Shown here: positions 8,016 to 16,875 of the stretch, in pieces
How positions within the stretch are numbered: the first letter of the stretch is position 1
Layout of the letters: each line of letters starts with the position of its first letter
Assembly (NCBI RefSeq): GCF_040219215.1
Contig: NZ_JAVJSX010000033.1
Location: 95,753 to 159,752, forward strand
Source of the DNA: Thalassobaculum_A sp040219215
GTDB taxonomy: Bacteria; Pseudomonadota; Alphaproteobacteria; Thalassobaculales; Thalassobaculaceae
Direction: 5' to 3'
DNA length: 64,000 nt
Made by a program: the position numbers and the translations under genes
Notes under the pieces: generated by a model
Seen by the model: the letters and a program-made list of their open reading frames with translations, nothing else
Told to the model about the DNA's origin: nothing
Databases searched by the model: none

Positions 8016-9200
8016 ATGCTGCCTCATACACTTCTGGATCAGGAAGCCGCAACGCGCCAGAGGCATGCATTGCCCGGCGCCGTCGTCCGGCCAGGCCAGG
8101 TGACCGATATTCCGGCCCTGCTGGAGCTCGAGGAAACGTGCTTCAGCTCCGACCGCCTGTCGCGCCGCAGCTTTCATCACATGCTGACCAAGGCAAAGGC
8201 CTCGCTGTTCGTGGTGGAGGACCCCGAGGCCGCGACCGATGGTCCGCTTCTGGGATACGGTCTCGTACTGTTCCACCTCGGCACCGCACTGGCCCGGCTG
8301 TACTCCCTTGCGGTTCACCCGGAGGCGCGCGGCCGGGGTATCGGCGTGCAGTTGCTTGAGTATGCCGAGGAGGAGACGCGCCGACACGACTGCGTGGCCC
8401 TGCGCCTGGAAGTACGCGCCGACAACGCCGTTGCGATCGCGCTGTACGACAGCCGCAAATACCGGCGCCTGATGTCGCTGCCGCAATATTATGACGACGA
8501 TGCCGATGGCTGGCGTTACGAGAAACGGATCCGGTTCAGCCCGTCGCCAACCGTACCGCAGGTGCCGTACTATCATCAGACTACGGATTTTACCTGCGGC
8601 CCCGCCAGCGTGATGATGGCCATGGCGGCCCTCGACCCATCGCGGCATATGGATCCCAATGACGAGATCCGGATCTGGCGCGAGGCCACCACCATCTTCA
8701 TGACCTCGGGACATGGCGGCTGTGGTCCCTACGGGCTGGCCCTCGCCGCCCATCGCCGCGGCTTCCAGGTGCGCGTCGTGGTGACCGAAAGCGGCCCGCT
8801 GTTCCTCGACACCGTGCGCAGCGCCGAGAAGAAGCGCATCATGGAACGCGCCCACACCTCGATGGAAGAAGACTTCAAGGCAGCCAACCTGAACGTCGAG
8901 ATCGGCCCGATCACGCCCACCAACCTCGGCACCGCACTGAACACCGGCTGGATTCCGATCCTCCTGGTCAGTTCGTACCGGTTCAATGCCGAGAAGGTTC
9001 CGCACTGGATCGTCGTCACGGGGGTCGACGATCGCTTTCTCCTGGTTCACGACCCCGATATGGACGACGATCTGATGAAGACCGACATGGACTGTGTCCA
9101 CGTTCCGATCCCCCGCTCCGCTTTCGACAGCATGACCCGCTTCGGCCGGTCGCGCCTTCAGGCCGCGGTGTTCGTACGCCTGCGGGAGGCCGCCGAATGA
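8016..9200 (+). CDS. GNAT acetyltransferase fused to a C39-like cysteine peptidase domain
   Basis: The 394-residue protein has two domains. Residues about 25-165 form a RimI-like GNAT domain (VHPEARGRGIGVQLLEYA is the acetyl-CoA loop). Residues about 185-390 form a papain/C39-like peptidase: catalytic Cys194 in TTDFTCGPASVMM, His330 in PHWIVVTG and Asp346 in LVHDPD. There is no signal peptide, so it acts in the cytoplasm. Its stop overlaps the start of the ATP-grasp gene (ATGA). This architecture beside a RimK-like ligase recurs in bacteria. The pair may make, modify or trim a peptide or peptide tag; the substrate is unknown. Confidence 0.88.
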   Translation: MLPHTLLDQEAATRQRHALPGAVVRPGQVTDIPALLELEETCFSSDRLSRRSFHHMLTKAKASLFVVEDPEAATDGPLLGYGLVLFHLGTALARLYSLAVHPEARGRGIGVQLLEYAEEETRRHDCVALRLEVRADNAVAIALYDSRKYRRLMSLPQYYDDDADGWRYEKRIRFSPSPTVPQVPYYHQTTDFTCGPASVMMAMAALDPSRHMDPNDEIRIWREATTIFMTSGHGGCGPYGLALAAHRRGFQVRVVVTESGPLFLDTVRSAEKKRIMERAHTSMEEDFKAANLNVEIGPITPTNLGTALNTGWIPILLVSSYRFNAEKVPHWIVVTGVDDRFLLVHDPDMDDDLMKTDMDCVHVPIPRSAFDSMTRFGRSRLQAAVFVRLREAAE

Positions 9201-10663
9201 GCACGCTGGTCGTTCTGGTGGACCGACCAGAGGATCTGCCGATCCCGCCCGAGGGACTGCAGGTCATGCGTACCCGCGACTACCTGACCAACCCGAACAC
9301 CTTTGGCGACGCGACACCGCGCATCGTCAACCTGTCGCGCGACCTGGTCTATCTCGGTCAGGGATACTATGCGTCCCTGCTTGCCGAAGCCCGCGGTCAC
9401 CGCGTCATTCCGTCGGCGGCTGCAATCCTGTCGCTGAAGGAGCGTGGCCGCTCCTGGACCGGGATGCGGGCGGTCGAGCGGGTGCTGTTGCGCTCGCTGG
9501 CGCGGATCAAGGAAGTTCCGGAAGCCTCGTTCTCCATCGATGCCTATTTCGGACGCACCGCCGACCCGCGCTACGAGCGGGTGGCCCGTGAGGCCTTCGA
9601 CCGGTTCCGCGCTCCGATCCTGCGCATCCAGATCCGCCGCGATCCGGAATGGGGCTTCTACGTGAAGGCCATCCGCCCCCGCACGATCGATGAGTTGCAT
9701 GCCGCGGAACAGCCGGTGTTCGCCGCCGCCCTGGAGGCCTATACCCGCCGCACCTGGCGGGCACCGAAGGGGCCAAAGCGGGTTCGCTACACGCTCGCCG
9801 TTCTGCATGATCCCAAGGAGGCGCTGCCCCCCTCGGACCCCAAGGCGCTCGCCACTCTGGAACGGGTCGGCGCCCAGATGGGTGTGTCGGTGGAATTGAT
9901 CCAGCCGAAGGACTACTCGCGGCTCGCCGAGTTCGACGCGCTGTTCATCCGGATGACCACCGCCCTGGACAATCCCACCTACCGGTTCGCCCGCAAGGCC
10001 GAGGACGAGGGCATGCCAGTGCTGGACGACCCGACGTCGATCCTGCGCTGCACCAACAAGGTGTTCCTGGCCGAGACGCTGATCGCCCGCAAGATCCCGG
10101 CGCCAAAGACCCTGGTGCTGGATTCCCGCAGCCTGAAACGCGCCACCGATGAGTTGTCGTTCCCGATCGTGCTGAAGATCCCCGACGGTTCGTTCTCGCG
10201 GGGTGTGATGAAGGCCGACAACCTGGACACCCTGAAGCGGATGTCCAAGGAGCTGTTCAGCGACAGCGACCTGATCCTGGCCCAGGAATTCATGCCGACG
10301 GAGTTCGACTGGCGGGTCGGGGTGCTGGACGGCAAGCCGCTGTTCGTCTCGCAGTACACGATGGCTCCCAAGCACTGGCAGATCTACAACCACGGCGCGT
10401 CGGGCAACGCCAAGCATGGCGGGTTCCGCACACTGGCGGTCGAGGATACCCCGAAGCAGGTGCTCGACGTCGCCACCGCCGCCGCCCGACTGATGGGCCT
10501 CGGTCTGTACGGCGTCGACCTGAAGCAGAACGATCGCGGCGTCTTCGTGGTCGAGGTCAACGACAACCCGAACATCGACTCCGGGGTCGAAGACAAGGTG
10601 CTGAAGGACGGGCTGTACCGCACATTGCTGGAATCGTTCATCCGCCGGATTGACGCAGGCTGA
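9197..10663 (+). CDS. RimK-like ATP-grasp ligase with N-terminal extension
   Basis: The 488-residue protein has an N-terminal region of about 280 residues of the kind found in long RimK-like proteins, then an ATP-grasp core. The core shows FPIVLKIPDGSFSRGV (ATP-binding lysine strand), LAQEFMPTEFDWRVGVLDG and the metal-binding VFVVEVNDNPNID near residue 455. It should form an amide or peptide bond using ATP, as RimK does with glutamate. It is longer than RimK (about 300 residues) and so belongs to a different subgroup. It is translationally coupled to the GNAT-peptidase gene, so the two probably act on the same peptide. Confidence 0.88.
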   Translation: MSTLVVLVDRPEDLPIPPEGLQVMRTRDYLTNPNTFGDATPRIVNLSRDLVYLGQGYYASLLAEARGHRVIPSAAAILSLKERGRSWTGMRAVERVLLRSLARIKEVPEASFSIDAYFGRTADPRYERVAREAFDRFRAPILRIQIRRDPEWGFYVKAIRPRTIDELHAAEQPVFAAALEAYTRRTWRAPKGPKRVRYTLAVLHDPKEALPPSDPKALATLERVGAQMGVSVELIQPKDYSRLAEFDALFIRMTTALDNPTYRFARKAEDEGMPVLDDPTSILRCTNKVFLAETLIARKIPAPKTLVLDSRSLKRATDELSFPIVLKIPDGSFSRGVMKADNLDTLKRMSKELFSDSDLILAQEFMPTEFDWRVGVLDGKPLFVSQYTMAPKHWQIYNHGASGNAKHGGFRTLAVEDTPKQVLDVATAAARLMGLGLYGVDLKQNDRGVFVVEVNDNPNIDSGVEDKVLKDGLYRTLLESFIRRIDAG

Positions 10664-10676
10664 CCTCTCATCGGCT

Positions 10677-10704
10677 TTGACGGACGCCCGGCGGACCGTA
10701 TCCT
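10677..10704 (+). promoter_or_regulatory. Putative promoter for the peptide-type transporter genes
   Basis: TTGACG at 10677-10682 is followed after 16 bases by TATCCT at 10699-10704, about 20 bases before the ATG at 10726. The AGGAGG ribosome site lies between. Box quality is moderate. Confidence 0.4.
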
Positions 10705-10725
10705 GACAGCCAGGAGGTCCCGCCG

Positions 10726-12414
10726 ATGATCCGACGCCGCGTTCTGTTCGCCTTGTCGCTGATCGCTGCACTGTGCGGCGGCTCGCCGGTGCCATCAGCG
10801 CTGGCGGCGCGCGACAGCCTGACCATCGGGATCACCCAGTATCCGGGGACCCTCAACCCGATGATCGATTCGATGCTGGCCAAAACCTACGTGCACGGAG
10901 CCGCCCAGCGTCAGATCACCATCGAGGGGCACGACTGGACGACGATCTGCCAGCTCTGCGTAAAGCTGCCGAGTCTGGAGGACGGCGACGCCGAGCGGTT
11001 CCCGTCGACAACCGAGGCCGGCGATCCGGTCGACGGCGTGCGCAAGTCGTACACCCTGCGCGACGACGCGTTCTGGGCCGACGGCACCCCGGTGACGACC
11101 GACGATGTGGTGTTCGCCTGGAAGGTCGGCCGCCATCCGGACACCGGGGTTGCCAATTTCCGGGCGTACAAGGACGTACTCGACATCGAGGTTCACGGGC
11201 CGAAGCGCTTTACCGTGGTCGAGCGCAAGCTCGACTACCGCTATCCGTCGATGGGCGACTTCCAGGTTCTGCCCGCCCACCTGGAACAGCCGAGCTTCGA
11301 GGTGCCGCGCGAGTACCGGCACCGCACCCTGTATCAGACCGATCCGACCAACCCAGGCCTGTGGAACGGGCCGTACCGGGTCGCGGCGATCGAAACCGGC
11401 TCGAAGCTGGTGCTGGCCCGCAACCCGCACTGGAAGGGCGGCCGGCCGGCGTTCGAGCGGATCGAGATCCGGGCGATCGAGAACACCTCGGCGCTGGAGG
11501 CGAACCTGCTGTCCGGATCGATCGACATGATCGCCGGGGAACTCGGACTCGACATCGACCAGGCCATCGCCTTCGAGAAGCGCAACGCCGACCGCTTCAT
11601 GGTGCTGTACCAGCCCGGGCTGATCTACGAACACATGGATGTCATGCTCGACAATCCGATCCTGGCCGACCGGCGGGTCCGGCAGGCGCTGATCCTGGCG
11701 ATCGACCGACAGGCGATCAGCGACCGGCTGTTCGCCGGCAAGCAGCCGGTGGCCAACACCAGCGTCCACCCGCTCGACTGGGTCAACACCACCGACGGAG
11801 TGCCGACCTACGGCTACGAGCCGGAGCGGGCCAAGACCCTGCTGGACGACGCCGGCTGGAAGGTCGGCGCCAAGGGCGTGCGCGTCAACGCCCAGGGCGA
11901 ATCCCTGACCGTCGACTTGATGACCACCGCCGGCAACCGCACCCGCGAACTGGTCCAGCAGGTTCTGGCCGACTACTGGAAGCGCGTCGGCATCGAGACC
12001 CGAATCCGCAACGAGCCGGCGCGGGTTTTCTTCGGTGAGACGGTCTCCAAGCGCAAGTTCACCGGCCTGGCCCTGTTCGCCTGGCTGTCGGCCCCGGAAG
12101 TTGTGCCACGCACCACCCTGCATTCGGAGTCGATCCCGACCGACGCCAACAACTGGGCCGGCCAGAACAATACCGGCTTCCGCAACGCCGAGATGGACCG
12201 GCTGATCGAAGCCGCCCAGATCGAGCTCGATCGCGGCAAGCGCAAGGCGCTGTGGACCGGCATTCAGCGGATCTATGCCACCGAACTGCCGGCGATCCCG
12301 CTGTACTTCAGGGCCGAAAGCTACGTCCTGCCGAAATGGCTGACCGGCGTCCGCCCGACCGGCCACAAGTACAGCACCACCAACTGGATCGAGGACTGGA
12401 AGGTGGCGGAGTGA
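10726..12414 (+). CDS. Peptide-type ABC transporter substrate-binding protein (SBP family 5)
   Basis: The 562-residue precursor has a signal peptide ending near SALAA. It has the family 5 layout of DppA/OppA: DSLTIGITQYPGTLNPM at the mature N-terminus, the DDAFWADGTPVTTDDVVFAWKV motif, and a long C-terminal lobe. The start has AGGAGGT just upstream. It should bind a peptide, opine or sugar in the periplasm and feed the two permeases encoded next. It lies 62 bases after the ATP-grasp gene, which suggests but does not prove a shared role in peptide handling. Confidence 0.92.
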   Translation: MIRRRVLFALSLIAALCGGSPVPSALAARDSLTIGITQYPGTLNPMIDSMLAKTYVHGAAQRQITIEGHDWTTICQLCVKLPSLEDGDAERFPSTTEAGDPVDGVRKSYTLRDDAFWADGTPVTTDDVVFAWKVGRHPDTGVANFRAYKDVLDIEVHGPKRFTVVERKLDYRYPSMGDFQVLPAHLEQPSFEVPREYRHRTLYQTDPTNPGLWNGPYRVAAIETGSKLVLARNPHWKGGRPAFERIEIRAIENTSALEANLLSGSIDMIAGELGLDIDQAIAFEKRNADRFMVLYQPGLIYEHMDVMLDNPILADRRVRQALILAIDRQAISDRLFAGKQPVANTSVHPLDWVNTTDGVPTYGYEPERAKTLLDDAGWKVGAKGVRVNAQGESLTVDLMTTAGNRTRELVQQVLADYWKRVGIETRIRNEPARVFFGETVSKRKFTGLALFAWLSAPEVVPRTTLHSESIPTDANNWAGQNNTGFRNAEMDRLIEAAQIELDRGKRKALWTGIQRIYATELPAIPLYFRAESYVLPKWLTGVRPTGHKYSTTNWIEDWKVAE

Positions 12415-12499
12415 TCGGGATGCTGTTCGTCACCCGATCGATCCGGGTCCGGCGCCGCGCTTCGGCGGGGATCCGCCAGGCGACGGACGCGACCGCCGC

Positions 12500-13468
12500 A
12501 TGCTGACCTACGTCACCGGCCGGCTGGTCCAGGCATTGGTCGTCCTGCTCCTGCTGTCGGCTGCGGCCTATGTCCTGCTGGGGCTGATGCCGGGGGATCC
12601 GATCGACCTGATGGTCGGCGCCGATCCGCGCATCACCTCCGAGGACATCGCCCGCCTGAAAGCGCTGCAGGGGCTCGACCGGCCGATCTGGGAGCGCTAT
12701 CTCGCCTGGCTGTCCTCGGCGCTCACCGGCGATCTTGGCTACTCGCGCCTGTATACCCGCCCGGTGCTCGACATCGTGGCGGAGCGGATGCCGCGCACGC
12801 TGCTGCTGATCGGCCTCGCGCTCGCGCTGGCCTTGGCCGTTGCGTTGCCGGCTGCCCTGGTCGCCGCCCGCAATCCCGGCGGCGCCGTCGACCGCGGCGT
12901 CAACATGCTGTGCTTCGCCGGCATCTCGGTACCGCCGTTCTGGCTGGCGCTACTGCTGATCCTGCTGTTCGCCGTGGTCCTCGGCTGGCTGCCGGCCGGC
13001 GGAACCGCCAGCACCGGCGGCGGCGGATTCCTCGACCGGGTCCAGCATCTCGTCCTGCCGGTCGTCACGCTGGCCGCCGCCAGCATTGCCGCCTACACCC
13101 GCCACCTGCGCGCCGCCCTGATCGAGGCACTCGGCGAGGATTATGTCCGCACCGCCCGGGCCAAGGGCCTCAGCGAACGCGCCGTCACCACCCGCCACGC
13201 CCTGCGCAACGCCCTGCTGCCGGTCGTCACCCTGCTCGGCCTCGACCTGGGCAGTCTGGTCTCCGGCGCGCTGGTGACCGAGACCATGTTCGCGCAGCCC
13301 GGCATGGGCAAGACGATCTACGACGCCGTCATGGGCAACGACTACAATCTCGCCCTGGTTGGCCTGCTGGTCGCCGCCGGCGCCACCCTGCTCGGCAGCC
13401 TTGCCGCGGACCTCGCCTACGCACGGCTCGACCCGCGCATCGTGTACCGGGCGGAGAATGCGGTGTGA
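12500..13468 (+). CDS. Peptide-type ABC permease, DppB-like
   Basis: The 322-residue protein has six predicted membrane spans. The DppB N-terminus is visible (MLTYVTGRLVQALVVLLLLSAAAYVLLGLMPGDP), as is the EAA loop (YVRTARAKGLSERAVTTRHALRNALLPVVT, about residues 210-245). It forms half of the channel with the next gene's product, whose GTG overlaps this stop by GTGA. The 85 bases before it hold only a short open frame that I do not consider a gene. Confidence 0.92.
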   Translation: MLTYVTGRLVQALVVLLLLSAAAYVLLGLMPGDPIDLMVGADPRITSEDIARLKALQGLDRPIWERYLAWLSSALTGDLGYSRLYTRPVLDIVAERMPRTLLLIGLALALALAVALPAALVAARNPGGAVDRGVNMLCFAGISVPPFWLALLLILLFAVVLGWLPAGGTASTGGGGFLDRVQHLVLPVVTLAAASIAAYTRHLRAALIEALGEDYVRTARAKGLSERAVTTRHALRNALLPVVTLLGLDLGSLVSGALVTETMFAQPGMGKTIYDAVMGNDYNLALVGLLVAAGATLLGSLAADLAYARLDPRIVYRAENAV

Positions 13469-14346
13469 TCCGGCGTCTGGGCCCGAGTGCGACGTTCGCA
13501 GCTGCGGCTTTGGCCGTACTCGCCGTCGCCGCCGTCGGGGCGCCGCTGGTCGAAGCCCTCATGGGACTGGACGCCGAGGCAGTCGACCTGTTCGGCCGGT
13601 TGCAGCCACCGTCGCCCGAACATCCGCTCGGCACCGACGAGTTGGGCCGCGATCTGCTGCTGCGCCTGCTGTACGGCGGACGGGTGTCGCTGACCGTAGG
13701 CGTGGTCGCCGCGGTCGCGGCCTCGGCGGTCGGCACCGCCATCGGCCTCGCGGCCGGCTATCTCGGTGGCCGGATCGACGCGTTGCTGATGCGCCTCGCC
13801 GACGGGGTCATCGCCCTGCCGCTGCTGCCGCTGCTGATCGTGCTGGCGGCGGTCGACCTGACCAAGCTCGGGCTGTCGGCCGATGCCGCAAACTCACCGA
13901 CAGTGCTGCTGGGGCGGCTGGTGGTCCTGGTGACCCTGGTCGGCTGGCCGACCACCGCTCGGCTGGTGCGCGCCGCCACCCTCAGCCTGCGCCGGCGCGA
14001 GTTCGTGCAGGCGGCCCAGGCGCTCGGCTATTCGCCGATGCGGATCGCTGCCCGTCACGTACTGCCCAACGCCGCCGCGCCGATCCTGGTGGCGACAACC
14101 CTGGCGGTCGGCAATGTGGTGCTGTTCGAGAGCGTGCTGAGCTTTCTCGGCCTTGGCATCAGGCCGCCGACACCGTCCTGGGGCAACATGCTGACCGGCG
14201 CGCAGGAGCTGATCTGGGAATCGCCCCGCCTGGCGATCTGGCCCGGCATGCTGATCTTCGTCACCGTGGTCAGCGTCAACCTGCTGGGCGACGCCCTCCG
14301 CGACGCCCTGGATCCGCGCTCGCGCCGGCGATCGAGCGGGGGCTGA
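13465..14346 (+). CDS. Peptide-type ABC permease, DppC-like
   Basis: The 293-residue permease starts at the GTG at 13465, coupled to the previous gene. It has the DppC landmarks HPLGTDELGRDLLLRLLYGGRVSL and an EAA loop (FVQAAQALGYSPMRIAARHVLPNAAAPILV). In most dpp/opp loci two ATPase genes follow. Here a lipoprotein gene follows instead, so this importer must borrow ATPases encoded elsewhere. The complete minus-strand cluster a few kb away is one candidate. A much longer open frame covering it is an out-of-frame extension through dppB. Confidence 0.9.
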   Translation: MIRRLGPSATFAAAALAVLAVAAVGAPLVEALMGLDAEAVDLFGRLQPPSPEHPLGTDELGRDLLLRLLYGGRVSLTVGVVAAVAASAVGTAIGLAAGYLGGRIDALLMRLADGVIALPLLPLLIVLAAVDLTKLGLSADAANSPTVLLGRLVVLVTLVGWPTTARLVRAATLSLRRREFVQAAQALGYSPMRIAARHVLPNAAAPILVATTLAVGNVVLFESVLSFLGLGIRPPTPSWGNMLTGAQELIWESPRLAIWPGMLIFVTVVSVNLLGDALRDALDPRSRRRSSGG

Positions 14347-14401
14347 TGCCCAACGGCGTTCCACGATTGCGGCAACGGGCCGAACCGGCCAAAGTCCGGC
14401 C

Positions 14402-14818
14402 ATGATGAATGCCCGCCGCCTGATCGCTCTCGCCGCCCTGGCACTCGGGCTGCTCACCGCCTGCGAGGAGCAGGTGACCCAAGTGGAAGGGCCGACCAAC
14501 CGGCGCGAAGTCAAGCCGCCGTCCGGGCCGGAATTCACCGGCGACGTCTGCGTGGTGGTGCGCAACCGCGCGCCGTTCACCATCACCGGCCGGGTGGTGA
14601 TGAAGTCGCGCGAACGCGCGACGTTCCGGCTGTCGCGCAACGAAGCCCGCAGGCTGTGCATGTCGGGAACCACCTACGGCAACTACACCGTGTCGTTCGT
14701 ACTCACCAGCTTCGTCACGATCCCCGTCTTCAGTTGCTACACCACGACGGAGCAGGTCATCGAAGTGTTCGCCTACCGCAGCGCCGACAGCTGGCTGTAC
14801 AACGTGTCGTGCCATTGA
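14402..14818 (+). CDS. Small putative lipoprotein, unknown function
   Basis: The 138-residue product has a signal sequence with lipobox LLTAC (Cys about residue 20) after an Arg-rich start. The mature part is beta-rich, with four cysteines (VCVVV, LCMSG, FSCYT, VSCH) that could form two disulphides. I recognise no family. It begins 56 bases after the permease gene on the same strand. It may be a cell-envelope protein cotranscribed with the transporter, or independent of it. Confidence 0.65.
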   Translation: MMNARRLIALAALALGLLTACEEQVTQVEGPTNRREVKPPSGPEFTGDVCVVVRNRAPFTITGRVVMKSRERATFRLSRNEARRLCMSGTTYGNYTVSFVLTSFVTIPVFSCYTTTEQVIEVFAYRSADSWLYNVSCH

Positions 14819-14855
14819 CCGCCGCTCGCCGGCGCGTCACCGGATCCCGATATCC

Positions 14856-16034
14856 TTACCCCTCGGCGCGCGGCAGTTCAGCCTCGACCAGCTTCGACCA
14901 GTAGCTGGCGCCGAGCGGCAGGACCTCGTCGTTGAAGTCGTAGCCCGGGTTGTGGAGCATCGCGCCGGCAGACGCTTCGCCGGCACCGAGCCAGATGTAG
15001 CTGCCCGGCTTGGCGTTCAGCATGTAGGCGAAGTCCTCGCCCCCCATGCTCGGCGTCGGGTTGCGGTCGACCTTGTCGGCGCCGACCAACTCGACAGCGA
15101 CCTTGGCCGCAATCTCGGTCTCGGCCTCGTGGTTGACGGTGGCCGGATAGCCGCGCCGGAAGTCGACCTCGCCGCGTCCGCCATGGGCCGCCGCCACGCC
15201 GTCGACCACCTGCTTCATCCGGGCCTCGGCCAAGTCGGTCACCTCGTCGCGGTAGGTGCGCACGGTGCCGCACAGCTTCACCGACGGCGGGATCACGTTG
15301 TAGGCGTCGCCACCGTGGATCTGCGTCACCGACACCACCAGCGAATCGAGCGGGTGGCTGCTGCGGCTGGCGATGGACTGCAGCGCGCCGACAACCTCGG
15401 ACGCGATCAGGATCGGATCGATCGTCTGGTACGGCATGGCGGCGTGACCACCGCGGCCATGGATGGTGATGTCAAAACTGGACGTGCCGGCCATCATCGG
15501 CCCGGCCTTGATCGCGAACTCGCCGACCGCCATGCCGGGAATGTTGTGCATGCCCCAAACGGTCTCGACCGGGAACTTCTCGAACAGCCCTTCCTTGACC
15601 ATGCGATCGCCGCCGGCCCCGCCCTCCTCCGCCGGCTGGAAGATGAAATAAACCGTGCCGTCGAAGTTCCGGGTCTCGGCCAGATATTTGGCAGCGCCCA
15701 GCAGCATCGTGGTGTGCCCATCATGGCCGCAGGCGTGCATCTTGCCGGGGTTCAATGACTTGTACGCGACGTCATTGGCCTCCAAGATCGGCAGCGCGTC
15801 CATGTCGGCGCGCAGTCCGATGGCCTTGCCGCTGTCGGACCGGCCGACCAGCTTGCCGACCACGCCGGTGACCGCCAGGCCGCGGTGCACCTCGACGCCG
15901 AACGACTCGAGCTGCTTGGCCACGAAGTCGCTGGTCCAGTGCTCCTCGTAGGACAACTCGGGATGCTGGTGCAGGTCACGCCGCCAGGCGGTCATGTCGG
16001 CGTGAAAATCGGCGATGCGGTTGATGATGGGCAT
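14856..16034 (-). CDS. M20-family amidohydrolase (hippurate hydrolase / N-acyl-amino-acid deacylase type)
   Basis: The 392-residue metalloenzyme shows the M20D pattern: MHACGHDGHTTMLLGAAKYLAE (metal ligands, about residues 100-121), then IFQPAEEGGAGGDRM (about 135-149), and a dimerisation domain with GRGGHAAMPYQTIDP. It should hydrolyse an N-acyl or amide bond of an amino-acid derivative in the cytoplasm. The start has AGGGAA upstream. It is transcribed toward the peptide-transporter genes. A lipoprotein gene on the other strand separates it from the amidohydrolase operon. Confidence 0.88.
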   Translation of the reverse strand: MPIINRIADFHADMTAWRRDLHQHPELSYEEHWTSDFVAKQLESFGVEVHRGLAVTGVVGKLVGRSDSGKAIGLRADMDALPILEANDVAYKSLNPGKMHACGHDGHTTMLLGAAKYLAETRNFDGTVYFIFQPAEEGGAGGDRMVKEGLFEKFPVETVWGMHNIPGMAVGEFAIKAGPMMAGTSSFDITIHGRGGHAAMPYQTIDPILIASEVVGALQSIASRSSHPLDSLVVSVTQIHGGDAYNVIPPSVKLCGTVRTYRDEVTDLAEARMKQVVDGVAAAHGGRGEVDFRRGYPATVNHEAETEIAAKVAVELVGADKVDRNPTPSMGGEDFAYMLNAKPGSYIWLGAGEASAGAMLHNPGYDFNDEVLPLGASYWSKLVEAELPRAEG

Positions 16035-16183
16035 AGCTGTTCCCTGGGGGTCGTTTGTCGACGAAACATTACGATCAGGTGGCTACGTCGTCATCCCACG
16101 AAAGTCGGCAATGCTCTTGTCGACATCCGGTTCAGCGGCTATCGACCGTTGATTGACAACGTAATGTAGTACCGGGGCGAGAC

Positions 16184-16858
16184 ATGATCAGGATACTGCT
16201 CGTCATACTGCTGTCCGTGGCACTCACGGGATGCATCTCGACCGGCCGTGGAACCGTCCCGACCTTCGGATCCGCGGCAACCGACGCCCGGATCCTGACA
16301 TCGGTGTCGACCGTGATCGATCGATCTGCGGTCCCCCACCACAACCGCATTCATACCTACGACGCGTTCGTCCGGTTCAGCGTCGGCCGCTACGATCCGC
16401 AAACCAGACGCCTCGTTACGTCGGCCACCGAGTTGAACTCCGACTACACCCAGTTCCTGTCGAGGTCGGACTTCAACGGATTCCGATTGGCGTGGTCCGA
16501 CGTGCCGTCCGGCCTCTATACGATCACCAGAGTATATCAGGACTCACCTGTGTCGCTGGCGTTGACCTGTACGACGAACGACGGAGCGCTGCTGCCCGGA
16601 GTGATCCCGGTCCCCGTGAACTCTGGCGACTTCGTGTACTTCGGGCATGTCACCATCACCCTGAAAGTCGATCCAGCGATCGACGGCGGCGTGACGCATC
16701 CCGCAAGGCTTGCCGCTATTCACTTTGAGGACCGCCCCGCCGTACTCGACGCCGAACTCCGACAGGCCGGCATTGATCCCGCCAGCGTACGCTTCATTCG
16801 GAACGTCGATGGCGGATGCAAAACCGGCCTGGTAAAGCGATCGTTCGGGCGTTACTGA
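16184..16858 (+). CDS. Putative lipoprotein, unknown function
   Basis: The 224-residue precursor has a signal sequence (MIRILLVILLSVALTGC) with a clear lipobox LTGC. The mature part is probably beta-rich, with FVYFGHVTITLKVDP near residue 150. I recognise no family. It stands alone between two minus-strand amidohydrolase genes. It converges on the downstream one with 17 bases between stops and no terminator I can see. A possible promoter element TTGACA lies at 16153-16158. Confidence 0.7.
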   Translation: MIRILLVILLSVALTGCISTGRGTVPTFGSAATDARILTSVSTVIDRSAVPHHNRIHTYDAFVRFSVGRYDPQTRRLVTSATELNSDYTQFLSRSDFNGFRLAWSDVPSGLYTITRVYQDSPVSLALTCTTNDGALLPGVIPVPVNSGDFVYFGHVTITLKVDPAIDGGVTHPARLAAIHFEDRPAVLDAELRQAGIDPASVRFIRNVDGGCKTGLVKRSFGRY

Positions 16859-16875
16859 CGGGACGGAGGGCGTCT

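Noticed and set aside
12411..12506. A 31-codon GTG-started frame between the binding protein and the DppB-like permease
   Set aside because: It overlaps both neighbours by a few bases, is arginine-rich with no recognisable features, and such chance frames are common at this GC content.
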